A stretch of 32,269 nt of DNA from CAZZDK01 sp964652235. GTDB lineage: Bacteria; Pseudomonadota; Alphaproteobacteria; UBA9219. Every line of letters begins with the position of its first letter. Position 1 is the first letter of the stretch. The notes below the pieces were generated by a model. That model was not told the origin of the DNA. It did no database searches and was given only the letters and a program-made list of their open reading frames with translations. Below are positions 1 to 7,176 of the stretch, in pieces. Location: positions 1 through 32,269 of the forward strand of contig CAZZDK010000021.1 of assembly GCA_964652235.1 (NCBI GenBank). Reading direction: 5' to 3'. Both the position numbers and the translations under genes were made by a program.

Positions 1-2
1 TC

Positions 3-599
3 GATGCCGGCACGGCCAACGCGGCGATGGCGCTCCACAATCTCCGTCGCGCCCGCATCCCGGTGATGCTGATGGCCGGCAAGGCACCCTTCACCACGCG
101 CGGCGAGCTTCTCGGCAACAGCCTGGCCAACCGCCCGGTCATCGTGAATCCGACGCCGGTCATGATGCTCCCGCAGCAAGGACAATCCGGCTATGCGCCG
201 CCTCCTTCGGCGGCGCCCGCCGTGCCGGTCACCTCGGGACAATTGAATAATTCGCCTCCCGTTTTTCCGACAGGGGATGCGGCAGCGGCGCCCTCAGCGG
301 GGCGCCTTTTAGCTTTGGTGCGCTACAACCAGCCCTACGTCGAATATGAGCAGCAGCTCTCCACAGCCGTCAGCGCCGCGCTGCAGAGCAAGCCGGATTT
401 GCAATTCTCCGTCATCGCCGTGACGCCGATGATGGGCGACCCGGCGGAAATCGCCACCATGCAGGAAAAAGTGGGCCGCCACGCCGAGGACGTGAAGCGT
501 TCGCTCGTCCAGCTCGGCCTTGCCCCCTCGCGCATCGTGATGGCCAGCACGCAGATGCAAAGCGCGCAAGTGCCTGAAGTGCACGTTTACGTGCGGTAA
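3..599 (+). CDS. 3' part of an unrecognised envelope-type protein (5' end outside the window)
   Basis: The reading frame is open to the left edge, and codons before the first Met (position 27) read DAGTANAA, so the true start lies upstream. About 198 residues are visible. The middle is a low-complexity Pro/Ala stretch (roughly residues 60-95). It is followed by a compact C-terminal domain of about 95 residues that begins LLALVRYNQPYVEYEQQL and ends EVHVYVR. That domain alternates predicted strands and helices and has an evenly spaced helix before the last strand, reminiscent of small periplasmic OmpA-like or SPOR-like folds. This resemblance is only an impression. The Pro-rich linker suggests an exported protein. 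The gene converges with rlmI across 33 bp. No function is assigned. Confidence 0.6.
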   Translation, partial: DAGTANAAMALHNLRRARIPVMLMAGKAPFTTRGELLGNSLANRPVIVNPTPVMMLPQQGQSGYAPPPSAAPAVPVTSGQLNNSPPVFPTGDAAAAPSAGRLLALVRYNQPYVEYEQQLSTAVSAALQSKPDLQFSVIAVTPMMGDPAEIATMQEKVGRHAEDVKRSLVQLGLAPSRIVMASTQMQSAQVPEVHVYVR

Positions 600-632
600 A
601 AAACCTTCTGGCCTCCCGGCGAAGAAGCCCCG

Positions 633-1817
633 TTACCCCACTTCCACCAGCAGCCCCTTCAGATACCCGCTCTCCGGCAAATGCGGATGGACGGGATGGT
701 CCGGCGCGGCGGACACGGTGTAAAGGATGCGCCCTTCCCGCCGGGCTTCGTGCAGGCCTTTGGCCACTTCCTGCGTAAAGAGCGGCAGGTCCATATTGTG
801 CGAGCAGGAGGCGACGAACAACAAACCGCCCCGCGCCGTGACGCCTGCCGATAGCCGCGCCAGCTTGCGGTAGCCGCGCGCGCCGCTCGCGATGTCCTTG
901 CGACTTTTCACGAAAGGCGGCGGATCGGCGATCACAATGTCGAATGTCTCTTTGGCTGCGCCGCGCTTCTCAAGCTCTTCAAAAACGTCCGCGCGCTGCC
1001 ATGCGCAGATTTTTTCAAGCTTGTTATGCGCGGCGGCCCTGGCGCCAAGATCCAAAGCGGAAGCCGAAGAATCCACGCCCACGACGCGGCCGGCGCCCTC
1101 CCGCGCCGCAAGCAGGCCAAACCCGCCCGCATGGCAATAGAGATCGAGAACGCTCTTGCCCTTGGCGAAGCGGGCGACGAGCGCGTGATTGTCGCGCTGA
1201 TCGAAATACCAGCCCGTTTTCTGCCCGCCCAGAAGGTCCGCGAAATAGACAAGGCCGTTTTCGCGCACCTCCAGAACATCCGGCGTTTGACCCAACGCTT
1301 GCCGGACTTCAAGCTTCAGACCTTCCGTCTTTCGCGCGGCGCTTTCATTGTGCAAAACGATGCTTTCCGGCGCGAGAACCTCGATCAGCGCCGCTTCGAT
1401 ATCCGGCCAAAGCCCATCCATGCCCGCGCTATTGACCTGAACGCTCAGATGCGGACCGAAGCGATCCACGATCAGACCCGGCAGCCCGTCGGCCTCGGCG
1501 TGGGCGAGGCGGCAGAAAGGCCCGATCCCAAGCCGCTCGCGCAGAGCCAAGGCTTCCTGAAGCCGCGCGACGAAAAAGTCGCGGCCTATTTCTCCCAGCG
1601 GCGCGCGGGTGAAAATCCGCCCCGCGATGAGCGTGTGCGGATGAAAGCTGCCGGTTCCAAGGGCGCTGCCGTCATGCGCCTGAAAACGAACCAGCCCGCC
1701 AGGCGGCAAGGCCTTGGCCGGGCCGTCCATGACGACCTCGTTCGAGAAAACCCACGGATGCCCGCCTGCCGCGCGCTTGTGCCGACCGGGCTGGAGGCGG
1801 ATGACGGGAAGCTTCAT
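633..1817 (-). CDS. rlmI: Class I rRNA cytosine-C5 methyltransferase, RlmI family
   Basis: This 394-residue protein matches the RlmI/RlmK class of SAM-dependent 23S rRNA methyltransferases (E. coli RlmI makes m5C1962). An N-terminal PUA RNA-binding domain (about residues 1-80, with GGHPWVFSNEV) is followed by a central linker. The Rossmann methyltransferase domain has the SAM motif LDLYCHAGGFGLLAA, the acidic loop VVGVDSSASAL, the catalytic-loop motif DIVIADPPPFVKS and a later ASCSHNM motif with Cys. Length is normal for the family. The start codon overlaps the stop of the upstream gpt gene as TAATG, so it is probably translated by coupling; the start has only a weak Shine-Dalgarno sequence (AAAGAAAAG). 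It is the last gene of the irr-gpt-rlmI operon. Assignment to the family is firm; the exact target nucleotide is inferred. Confidence 0.9.
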   Translation of the reverse strand: MKLPVIRLQPGRHKRAAGGHPWVFSNEVVMDGPAKALPPGGLVRFQAHDGSALGTGSFHPHTLIAGRIFTRAPLGEIGRDFFVARLQEALALRERLGIGPFCRLAHAEADGLPGLIVDRFGPHLSVQVNSAGMDGLWPDIEAALIEVLAPESIVLHNESAARKTEGLKLEVRQALGQTPDVLEVRENGLVYFADLLGGQKTGWYFDQRDNHALVARFAKGKSVLDLYCHAGGFGLLAAREGAGRVVGVDSSASALDLGARAAAHNKLEKICAWQRADVFEELEKRGAAKETFDIVIADPPPFVKSRKDIASGARGYRKLARLSAGVTARGGLLFVASCSHNMDLPLFTQEVAKGLHEARREGRILYTVSAAPDHPVHPHLPESGYLKGLLVEVG

Positions 1818-2323
1818 TACTTTTCTTTGTTCATCAGGGCGATGGGCTTCATGAACTGAAGCTCGATGTCCCAGGGAAAATAGATCCAGGTGTCTTGGCT
1901 GACTTCGGTGATAAACGTCTGGACCGTCGGCTTCCCTTTGGGCTTGGCATAGACCGTCGCGAAATGCGCTTTGGGCATGATCTGGTGCAAAAGCTCGAAA
2001 GTGCGGCCCGTATCGACCAGATCGTCCACCACAAGCCAGCCGGAACCGTCGCCGACATTCGCGGCCTCCTTGATAACCCTGGCTTCGTCCAACTGGCCCG
2101 GCTCAGCGTCGTCGCTTTTATAGCCGACGACGGAAACCGTTTCGACCACGCGAATCTCCAGCTCGCGCGCCACGATCGCCGCCGGAACGAGACCGCCGCG
2201 CGTCACGGCAACGAGCCCTTTCCACGGACCCTTTTCCAAAAGCCGCCAGGCCAGCGCCTTGGCGTTGCGGTGCAATTCGTCCCAACTGACGGGGTAAAAT
2301 TTCTGGGGAATGACGTGGCTCAT
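1817..2323 (-). CDS. gpt: Xanthine-guanine phosphoribosyltransferase
   Basis: The 168-residue protein resembles Gpt, which transfers phosphoribose from PRPP to xanthine or guanine in purine salvage. The PRPP-binding signature is WLVVDDLVDTGRTFELL, preceded by the AVTRGGLVPA loop typical of the family. The reading frame extends upstream to 2443, but the chosen ATG (MSHVIPQKFY) overlaps the irr stop codon as ATGA. The extra N-terminal residues would lie entirely inside irr and look non-native (Arg-rich). The 3' end overlaps the rlmI start. The protein is slightly longer than E. coli Gpt (152 residues), mainly within the domain. A phosphoribosyltransferase with different base preference is possible. 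Confidence 0.87.
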   Translation of the reverse strand: MSHVIPQKFYPVSWDELHRNAKALAWRLLEKGPWKGLVAVTRGGLVPAAIVARELEIRVVETVSVVGYKSDDAEPGQLDEARVIKEAANVGDGSGWLVVDDLVDTGRTFELLHQIMPKAHFATVYAKPKGKPTVQTFITEVSQDTWIYFPWDIELQFMKPIALMNKEK

Positions 2324-2769
2324 TTTTCGTTTCCTTTTATGCTCTTGCCCAGACGAACGACGACATCGACTCTCTCTATCCGCCGCCCGGCCGGAGGCGC
2401 AGGCAGCGCCGCGATTCGAAAATCGCCGTCGGGTATATCCCACAGGCGCCCCGAAACTTCATCGAAAAAATGATGGTGCGGAGTCAAGGTCGTGTCGAAA
2501 TGGGTGATGGCGCCGGAAGCGGAAACGGCCCGCAAAAGCCCGGCTTTCGTAAACTGGTTAAGGGCGTTATAGACGGTGGCCAGAGAAACCTTTCCCCGCC
2601 TTTTCCGGACGGCGAGCCTCACCTCCTCGGCGGTGACGTGCTTGGGCAGCCCGTCCCAAAGGATTTTGGCCAAAAGGAGCCTCTGCCGGGTGGGCCTCAG
2701 CCCAGCGCCCAAAAGCTTTTCGAGCGGAGGGCATCGCCCCCCCTCCTCCTTGTCGATTCTAGTCTTCAT
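2320..2769 (-). CDS. irr: Fur-family transcriptional regulator, Irr type
   Basis: This 149-residue winged-helix regulator begins its DNA-binding domain at GLRPTRQRLLLAKIL and has the recognition-helix segment VSLATVYNALNQF. The metal/haem-sensing side has the HHHFFDE cluster (about residues 97-103) typical of alphaproteobacterial Irr rather than classical Fur. In that family Irr senses iron through haem and represses or activates iron-economy genes. The Cys at residue 13 is near the N-terminus, but I see no convincing Cys-Pro haem regulatory motif beyond RCPP, which does contain CP. The gene is first in an overlapping operon with gpt and rlmI and is divergent from djlA. The start codon has GGAGG only one base upstream, which is unusually close, so the start is less certain than the family call. 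Confidence 0.85.
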   Translation of the reverse strand: MKTRIDKEEGGRCPPLEKLLGAGLRPTRQRLLLAKILWDGLPKHVTAEEVRLAVRKRRGKVSLATVYNALNQFTKAGLLRAVSASGAITHFDTTLTPHHHFFDEVSGRLWDIPDGDFRIAALPAPPAGRRIERVDVVVRLGKSIKGNEK

Positions 2770-2829
2770 GCCTCCATTATCGACAATAAGAGGGGGAAAG
2801 TGAAGAAAAACGGATTATAAAGAGTGTTT

Positions 2830-3642
2830 ATGAGACGATTCGTCGGTAAATTCGTTGGAACGGTTCTTGGATTCGCGCTGGGAGGCCTCGGCGGCGCGAT
2901 CCTCGGCCTGACGATCGGCCATCTGAACGATCTGCGCTTCGGCCCCCTGGAACAGCCGCCGCCGCGCCGCCGCCGCCGAACGCCGGAACATGACCTTTTC
3001 CCTGACTTTTCAATGAACAGGGAGCAAAGATCCATCTTTTCCATCGGCGTGATCGTGCTCGGCGCAAAACTCGCCAAGGTGGACGGCACCGTCTCAAGAG
3101 AAGAAGTCCTGGCCTTCCGCCGCGCTTTTCGCACGCGGGATTCCCAGATCGGCGAGGTGGGCCGCCTGTTCGACGAGGCGCGAAGCAGCACGCAGGACTA
3201 TGAGCCCTATGCCGCCCGCCTGGCCCAGACTTTCCAGCGACAGCCCGAAATTCTCGAAGAGATTCTGGCGGGCCTTTTCTATATCGCCGTAGCGGACAGC
3301 CCGCGCCTTTCCCGCGCGGAGCTTCTTTTCCTGCGACGCATCGCGGTCATGTTCGGCTTCGGCGAGACCGATTTCCAGCGCATCGCCGGACGCGTGGGAC
3401 TGTCTCTCAAAACCGAACCGCCGCCGCCCAAGCACGACTCCGCCTACGACGTTTTAGGCCTGCCCACCACCGCGACCGACAAGGAAGTGAAAAGCACCTA
3501 TCGCGCCTTGATCCGCAAATATCATCCTGACAAACTCGTGGCGGCGGGGCTTTCCAAGGAAAAGATCGCGGCGGCGACGGAAAAAGCCCAGCGCATCAAC
3601 GCGGCCTATGCCGACATATGCAAGCTCAGGAACATCAAATGA
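2830..3642 (+). CDS. djlA: DjlA-like membrane-anchored J-domain co-chaperone
   Basis: The 270-residue protein has the DjlA domain order. An N-terminal Gly-rich membrane segment (LGFALGGLGGAILGLTIG, about residues 12-29) is followed by an Arg/Pro linker. A TerB-like all-helical domain (about residues 60-165) follows, and a C-terminal J domain (about 203-270) carries the diagnostic HPD tripeptide in KYHPDKL. DjlA proteins stimulate DnaK ATPase at the inner membrane. I chose ATG 2830, which has AAGAG five bases upstream, over the GTG at 2824. The last codons overlap the ampD start (ATGA), implying coupled translation. It diverges from irr across about 60 bp that must hold promoters for both. Confidence 0.88.
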   Translation: MRRFVGKFVGTVLGFALGGLGGAILGLTIGHLNDLRFGPLEQPPPRRRRRTPEHDLFPDFSMNREQRSIFSIGVIVLGAKLAKVDGTVSREEVLAFRRAFRTRDSQIGEVGRLFDEARSSTQDYEPYAARLAQTFQRQPEILEEILAGLFYIAVADSPRLSRAELLFLRRIAVMFGFGETDFQRIAGRVGLSLKTEPPPPKHDSAYDVLGLPTTATDKEVKSTYRALIRKYHPDKLVAAGLSKEKIAAATEKAQRINAAYADICKLRNIK

Positions 3643-4331
3643 AGGACGCCCCTTCTCCCAACTTCAACGCGCGCGCCTTGTCCGCCGGGGTGGATTACGT
3701 CGTTCTGCACTATACGGGTATGCGAACCGCGCAGGAAGCGCTGGACCGCCTGTGCGATCCCGGCAGCGAGGTGAGCGCCCATTACATGATCGACGAGGAC
3801 GGCGAGATTTTCCGCCTCGTGGACGAAGAGAAAAGGGCCTGGCACGCGGGCCGAAGCTTCTGGCGCGGCGAACGCGACCTCAACAGCGTGTCCATCGGGA
3901 TCGAGATCGTCAATCCGGGCCACGCCTTCGGCTACGTCCCCTTCCCGGAAGAGCAGGTCGCAGCGGTGAAAGACCTTTTGCGCGACATCTTCGCGCGACG
4001 CAAGCTTCCCGCGAGCCGCCTGCTTGGCCACAGCGACATCGCGCCCGCGCGCAAGATTGATCCCGGCGAGCTTTTCCCTTGGGAAGAACTCGCCGCCGAA
4101 GGGTTCGGCCTGTGGCCGTCGCCCACGCCCGAAGAAAGAGAAGCGCCGGTTCAGGAAGGCGAAGTTTGGGATTTGCTCCGCCGGATCGGCTATGAATGCC
4201 CCAAGGAGGACGAAAGCGCCTGTCTGTCCGCCCTTCACGCCTTTCAGCGGCGCTATCATCCCGAAGAGCTCATGGACGAAGAAACGCCCGAAACGCTCGC
4301 CAGAATGCGGGCATTGGCGAGGCTTTTGTAG
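3639..4331 (+). CDS. ampD: N-acetylmuramoyl-L-alanine amidase, AmpD/amidase_2 family
   Basis: The 230-residue protein has an amidase_2 domain (about residues 17-160). Predicted zinc ligands are His24 (VVLHYTG), His131 (GHSDIAP) and Asp141 (KIDPG), with the GIEIVNPG strand between them. AmpD-type enzymes cleave the lactyl-L-Ala bond of anhydro-muropeptides during wall recycling. A C-terminal helical extension (about 168-230, with LHAFQRRYHPEE) looks like a peptidoglycan-binding domain 1 and distinguishes it from short cytosolic AmpD. I see no signal peptide, so a cytosolic recycling role is favoured. The ATG overlaps the djlA stop and has TCAGGA upstream. The TAG stop is followed four bases later by strong G-runs (see the repeat entry). 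Confidence 0.88.
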   Translation: MKDAPSPNFNARALSAGVDYVVLHYTGMRTAQEALDRLCDPGSEVSAHYMIDEDGEIFRLVDEEKRAWHAGRSFWRGERDLNSVSIGIEIVNPGHAFGYVPFPEEQVAAVKDLLRDIFARRKLPASRLLGHSDIAPARKIDPGELFPWEELAAEGFGLWPSPTPEEREAPVQEGEVWDLLRRIGYECPKEDESACLSALHAFQRRYHPEELMDEETPETLARMRALARLL

Positions 4332-4334
4332 CGC

Positions 4335-4378
4335 GGGTTCAGGGGGCGGGGGTCAGGGGGCGGGAAAGAAAGAAAAAA
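4335..4378 (+). repeat. G-run plus purine-string module after the ampD stop codon
   Basis: Five runs of three or more G separated by 1-4 bases (4335-4364) are followed by GGGAAAGAAAGAAAAAA. This matches the usual G-quadruplex sequence pattern on the plus strand. The same arrangement follows the stop codons at 15104 and 19302 (plus) and at 19576 and 8148 (minus). Here the palindromic core found at the other sites is missing. It fills most of the convergent gap between ampD and the gene at 4384. Confidence 0.75.
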
Positions 4379-4383
4379 TGCGC

Positions 4384-4728
4384 TCACCTCGGCTTCGCCG
4401 TTTCCACGGCAGAAGCCGGTTGAGGAGCGCCGGGCCGGGCGACACTTTCCAAAAACAGCTTCGTCGCTTCTCGGTGCGTTTTCGACCCGGCGGGCACCAT
4501 CACGAAAACCAGCCCAAGAATCTTTTGCCCGTCGTCTTTTGAGAGATCGGCTTTTTTGAACCAGCCCAAAAGAGCGGCCCCGATTCTCTCGCGCGTTTGC
4601 GCCGAATAAGGCAGCTCCACATAGCCTCGTCCCGCAGCGGCAAGGCAATCTTCCAAGGAGGAATTGGCATCTCCGAGAACGGCCAGAACTTCCCCCTCAA
4701 TTTGATCGTAGTCTCTGAGGTTTCTCAC
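4384..4728 (-). CDS. Small hypothetical protein
   Basis: This encodes a 114-residue, mostly helical soluble protein with no family I recognise. It begins at a GTG codon; no ATG start lies upstream in the same frame before the first stop, and the Shine-Dalgarno sequence is weak (TCGAAG). The protein has an acidic N-terminal half (YDQIEGEVLAVLGD) and a basic, Ala/Pro-rich C-terminal tail (APQPASAVETAKPR). There is no signal peptide or membrane segment. A TTAACCAT octamer lies about 96 bp upstream. The frame has normal GC-rich codon usage, which supports it being real. Confidence 0.55.
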   Translation of the reverse strand: MRNLRDYDQIEGEVLAVLGDANSSLEDCLAAAGRGYVELPYSAQTRERIGAALLGWFKKADLSKDDGQKILGLVFVMVPAGSKTHREATKLFLESVARPGAPQPASAVETAKPR

Positions 4729-4822
4729 TTCGATGATCCAAGTTAGAGTGGTTCTTGGGAAACCTGTTTCCTTTTCCTTAGAAACGTTTTATCCTAACAT
4801 CAACATTATTCCAACGAATCTA

Positions 4823-4842
4823 TATGGTTAACGGGCTGGTTT
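4823..4842. repeat. Left copy of an imperfect 20-bp direct repeat flanking the AT-rich islet
   Basis: TATGGTTAACGGGCTGGTTT matches the copy at 7156-7175 over its first 11 bases and again over GGTTT, with one small shift. The two copies bracket the methyltransferase and tail-fibre genes. The repeat contains TTAACCAT on the minus strand, a motif common elsewhere in the window, so part of the match could be a shared regulatory motif. Confidence 0.5.
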
Positions 4843-4846
4843 TAAG

Positions 4847-5587
4847 TTATTTCTTTCTCAACGTGATGTCGTTATAGCCGTACGGATTGAGAGCGAACGC
4901 CGCAATTTCAACGTCTTCCGCGCACAAGAGCTGATTGACGGCGTTGAGGACGCCGTAAGGCGTGCCGTCCAGAGGCGAATAAACCGTATAATCGTTAAAG
5001 ACCATCAACCCTCCCTTTTTAACTTTCGGAAGGGAGTCTTGTATGTCGCTCACGACGCCGCTGTAGCTGTGATCCCCGTCGAAATAGACCACGTCGAAAT
5101 AGTCGTCTTCAAAACGAGGAATCGCGTCATGCGAGCGGCTTTCATGCAAAAGCACGCGGCCCGATTCTATGTGAGGCCCGAAATAGTCCATATCAAGCTC
5201 GGCGAAGGTGACGTCAACGAGATGAAGTCGGGACGGCGCAGCCTGTTCGAGAATCTGTTTGGCGTAGGTACCTTTCCACGTTCCTATCTCGCAAATAACG
5301 CCGTCGCGAGGCCACGAAGCGGGTTGCAGATCCCGGCTGACAAAGAGCCGCGCATTCTGACTGGCCTGTATGGGGGGGCAAGGTATCCTCTCCCCCGTGT
5401 AGAGGAAAAGCGGCGGCTTTCCGTTTTTTTCCGTATACCGCCTTATGGCAAAATGAAATAAAGCCATGCACGTCAAGACGCTTTCCTCGCTTCCGTCGAG
5501 CGTCAATCGCGTGCCTGAGTGAATTTGCCTTAAAGCGTTTTGTATGGACGCCGCATTCTCGCAAGCCTTGCGCTCCGGTAAAAACAT
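4847..5587 (-). CDS. Class I SAM-dependent methyltransferase, Methyltransf_24-like
   Basis: The 246-residue protein has a C-terminal Rossmann methyltransferase domain starting near residue 95. The SAM loop is VICEIGTWKGTYAK, followed by the acidic strand LHLVDVTF and then DVVYFDGDHSYSGVVSDI. That last motif, a metal-binding-like DGDHSY, is typical of the Methyltransf_24 family, often O-methyltransferases acting on sugars or secondary metabolites. The N-terminal 90 residues are not recognised. It lies 29 bp after the tail-fibre gene, so the two are probably cotranscribed. Codon use is more AT-rich than in the flanking housekeeping genes, consistent with acquisition together with the tail-fibre gene. 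The substrate is unknown; modification of a surface or tail structure is a guess from context. Confidence 0.78.
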   Translation of the reverse strand: MFLPERKACENAASIQNALRQIHSGTRLTLDGSEESVLTCMALFHFAIRRYTEKNGKPPLFLYTGERIPCPPIQASQNARLFVSRDLQPASWPRDGVICEIGTWKGTYAKQILEQAAPSRLHLVDVTFAELDMDYFGPHIESGRVLLHESRSHDAIPRFEDDYFDVVYFDGDHSYSGVVSDIQDSLPKVKKGGLMVFNDYTVYSPLDGTPYGVLNAVNQLLCAEDVEIAAFALNPYGYNDITLRKK

Positions 5588-5616
5588 AAGTGCCGCCTTG
5601 AAAACAAGATGTTGCG

Positions 5617-7131
5617 TTAGGCGTATTGACCGCCCGTTTCGACCGTTCCTACCGCGTTTCCCGGCAAGTAGCTTGCGCCGCCGCCTGCCGTGTAGATTAC
5701 GCCATTTGTCTTGATTTCATACCTTTTTCCTGTGGCAACCCCTGAGAAAGTGTCTCCATAAATTTCTGTGGTTCCACAAATACTGGCATGGGCAAATGCT
5801 GACGTAAAAGAAGGAGTGCCAGAAAGCGTAATCGTCTTGCCGATAACACGGATAATGGAGGTTAGACCACTCCACATATGCCGCGTGGCGCTACCGGTTA
5901 TGGTATAGTGGCCATAAGCGTAGAGATAGCCACTAGCATTTGCGGTAAGATGATTACCGGAGGCGGAGTCAAAGATGACATTGCTAAAATAAATATCAGC
6001 AAAACGATCCGCCCACAGCAGGCCTCCTGAACTTGATTGCATCTTTAGGCTATGTATCGTAAATCCGCATCCTGCGCCCTCTGCATAAGCAACGGTGCCG
6101 CTGGTCGAGAGAATGACCTGGGCCGGATTCTCTGAGTTCCCACTAATGATGACGTTTTTCGAGCTTCCTCCAACCCAAGGTTTGGTGAGCGAAACTCCAT
6201 TTGTATAAGTCCCATCTGCCAATTGTACGATCAAGCTGTATCCACCTAAATCCAAACAATTAACAACTGTGTTTAGTGCGTGCTGAAGACTCGCAAAGGC
6301 ATCTGAAGATGTAAGGCCGGTATTGAGATCCGAACCCGCCGTTGTCACATAAAGAGTCGTATTGCCACCGAGCCGCGTTCGTTCCGGCGCACGCACTACG
6401 TTGTAATTACTCCCGTCCGATGTGATGACGGCGCTTTGATCTGGACCGAGAAGAATATATCCAAGAGACGCGCCAATTAAAGAGGCACCAGAACCAACAA
6501 TGACGGCTAATAGGGCCGAGTCATCATTGTTGGAAACAATAACCATCCATCCGGCTGGCATAACGCCTATTCCTGTACCCGGCAGCACGTCTTCCATGCT
6601 TGAGCCGGAATTGGATCGTTGAACTAGACAAGCCTGATCGGAAACAGCGTAAGTATAGCTAGTCCCCCCCTTTCCAGTAAGGCTGATTGTGTTAGAAGAA
6701 CTGCCGCAAGCGACGACTCTTTCGTCTGTGATCATCTCGTTCGTGATCGTCGTACTTGTCGTTTGTAGAAAGACTTGAGCAATGGGATATGTGTTAACAG
6801 GGATCTCTGGAGGTTCAGGACTTACCGCTTCATCGCCCTCAATCACAGAAGCTACCCCGGTTCTCCAATCAATGACGACACGATCAATTCGTTGATTGTT
6901 TGTCGGAGCAATTATTATGCTTGTGTTCTGATTTTCTACTTCAGTCAATATTGTTCCATTGAGCAGGGCGCCCGCATCAAGAGCTATTGTCATGTTCGGC
7001 ACGGCTTGAGCATGGGGAGCAAAAGCGGCCCCAACGCGCTCAAGCACATTGAAATCGGCATCAATGTTGTCGTTGTATATGTCGACGGTTTGCGTGTCGT
7101 GCCTTGTTACTTGAAACGGAAACGTAGGCAT
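5617..7131 (-). CDS. Phage tail-fibre-like protein with beta-helix region
   Basis: The 504-residue protein is rich in Ser/Thr/Gly/Asn and poor in Lys, as fibre proteins are. The N-terminal part (about residues 1-145) resembles phage fibre heads and contains NQRIDRVVIDWRTG and ITNEMITDERVV. Next comes a middle domain and then, from about residue 260, a repetitive segment with LYVTTAGSDLNTG followed by short strands, suggesting a right-handed parallel beta-helix. The end (GKRYEIKTNGVIYTAGGGA then a GGQYA terminus) is a C-terminal module shared by many alphaproteobacterial prophage fibres. I chose the ATG at 7131 because GGAGG lies five bases upstream, rather than the ATG at 7143. No capsid, tail or integrase genes are nearby, so it is an orphan. 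The gene is visibly AT-richer than its surroundings. Confidence 0.75.
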   Translation of the reverse strand: MPTFPFQVTRHDTQTVDIYNDNIDADFNVLERVGAAFAPHAQAVPNMTIALDAGALLNGTILTEVENQNTSIIIAPTNNQRIDRVVIDWRTGVASVIEGDEAVSPEPPEIPVNTYPIAQVFLQTTSTTITNEMITDERVVACGSSSNTISLTGKGGTSYTYAVSDQACLVQRSNSGSSMEDVLPGTGIGVMPAGWMVIVSNNDDSALLAVIVGSGASLIGASLGYILLGPDQSAVITSDGSNYNVVRAPERTRLGGNTTLYVTTAGSDLNTGLTSSDAFASLQHALNTVVNCLDLGGYSLIVQLADGTYTNGVSLTKPWVGGSSKNVIISGNSENPAQVILSTSGTVAYAEGAGCGFTIHSLKMQSSSGGLLWADRFADIYFSNVIFDSASGNHLTANASGYLYAYGHYTITGSATRHMWSGLTSIIRVIGKTITLSGTPSFTSAFAHASICGTTEIYGDTFSGVATGKRYEIKTNGVIYTAGGGASYLPGNAVGTVETGGQYA

Positions 7132-7155
7132 ATTATCCTCCATGCACGAAAAACC

Positions 7156-7175
7156 TATGGTTAACGCGCGGTTTT
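7156..7175. repeat. Right copy of the imperfect 20-bp direct repeat flanking the AT-rich islet
   Basis: TATGGTTAACGCGCGGTTTT pairs with the copy at 4823-4842. It sits about 25 bp upstream of the tail-fibre start codon. On the minus strand it reads TTAACCAT, a possible CtrA half-site, so it may also act in the tail-fibre promoter. Confidence 0.5.
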
Positions 7176-7176
7176 G

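Noticed and set aside
1026..1859. Plus-strand open frame of 277 codons opposite rlmI
   Set aside because: It is the antisense of a clear rlmI gene in GC-rich DNA, is Arg-rich, and has no recognisable domain or Shine-Dalgarno sequence.
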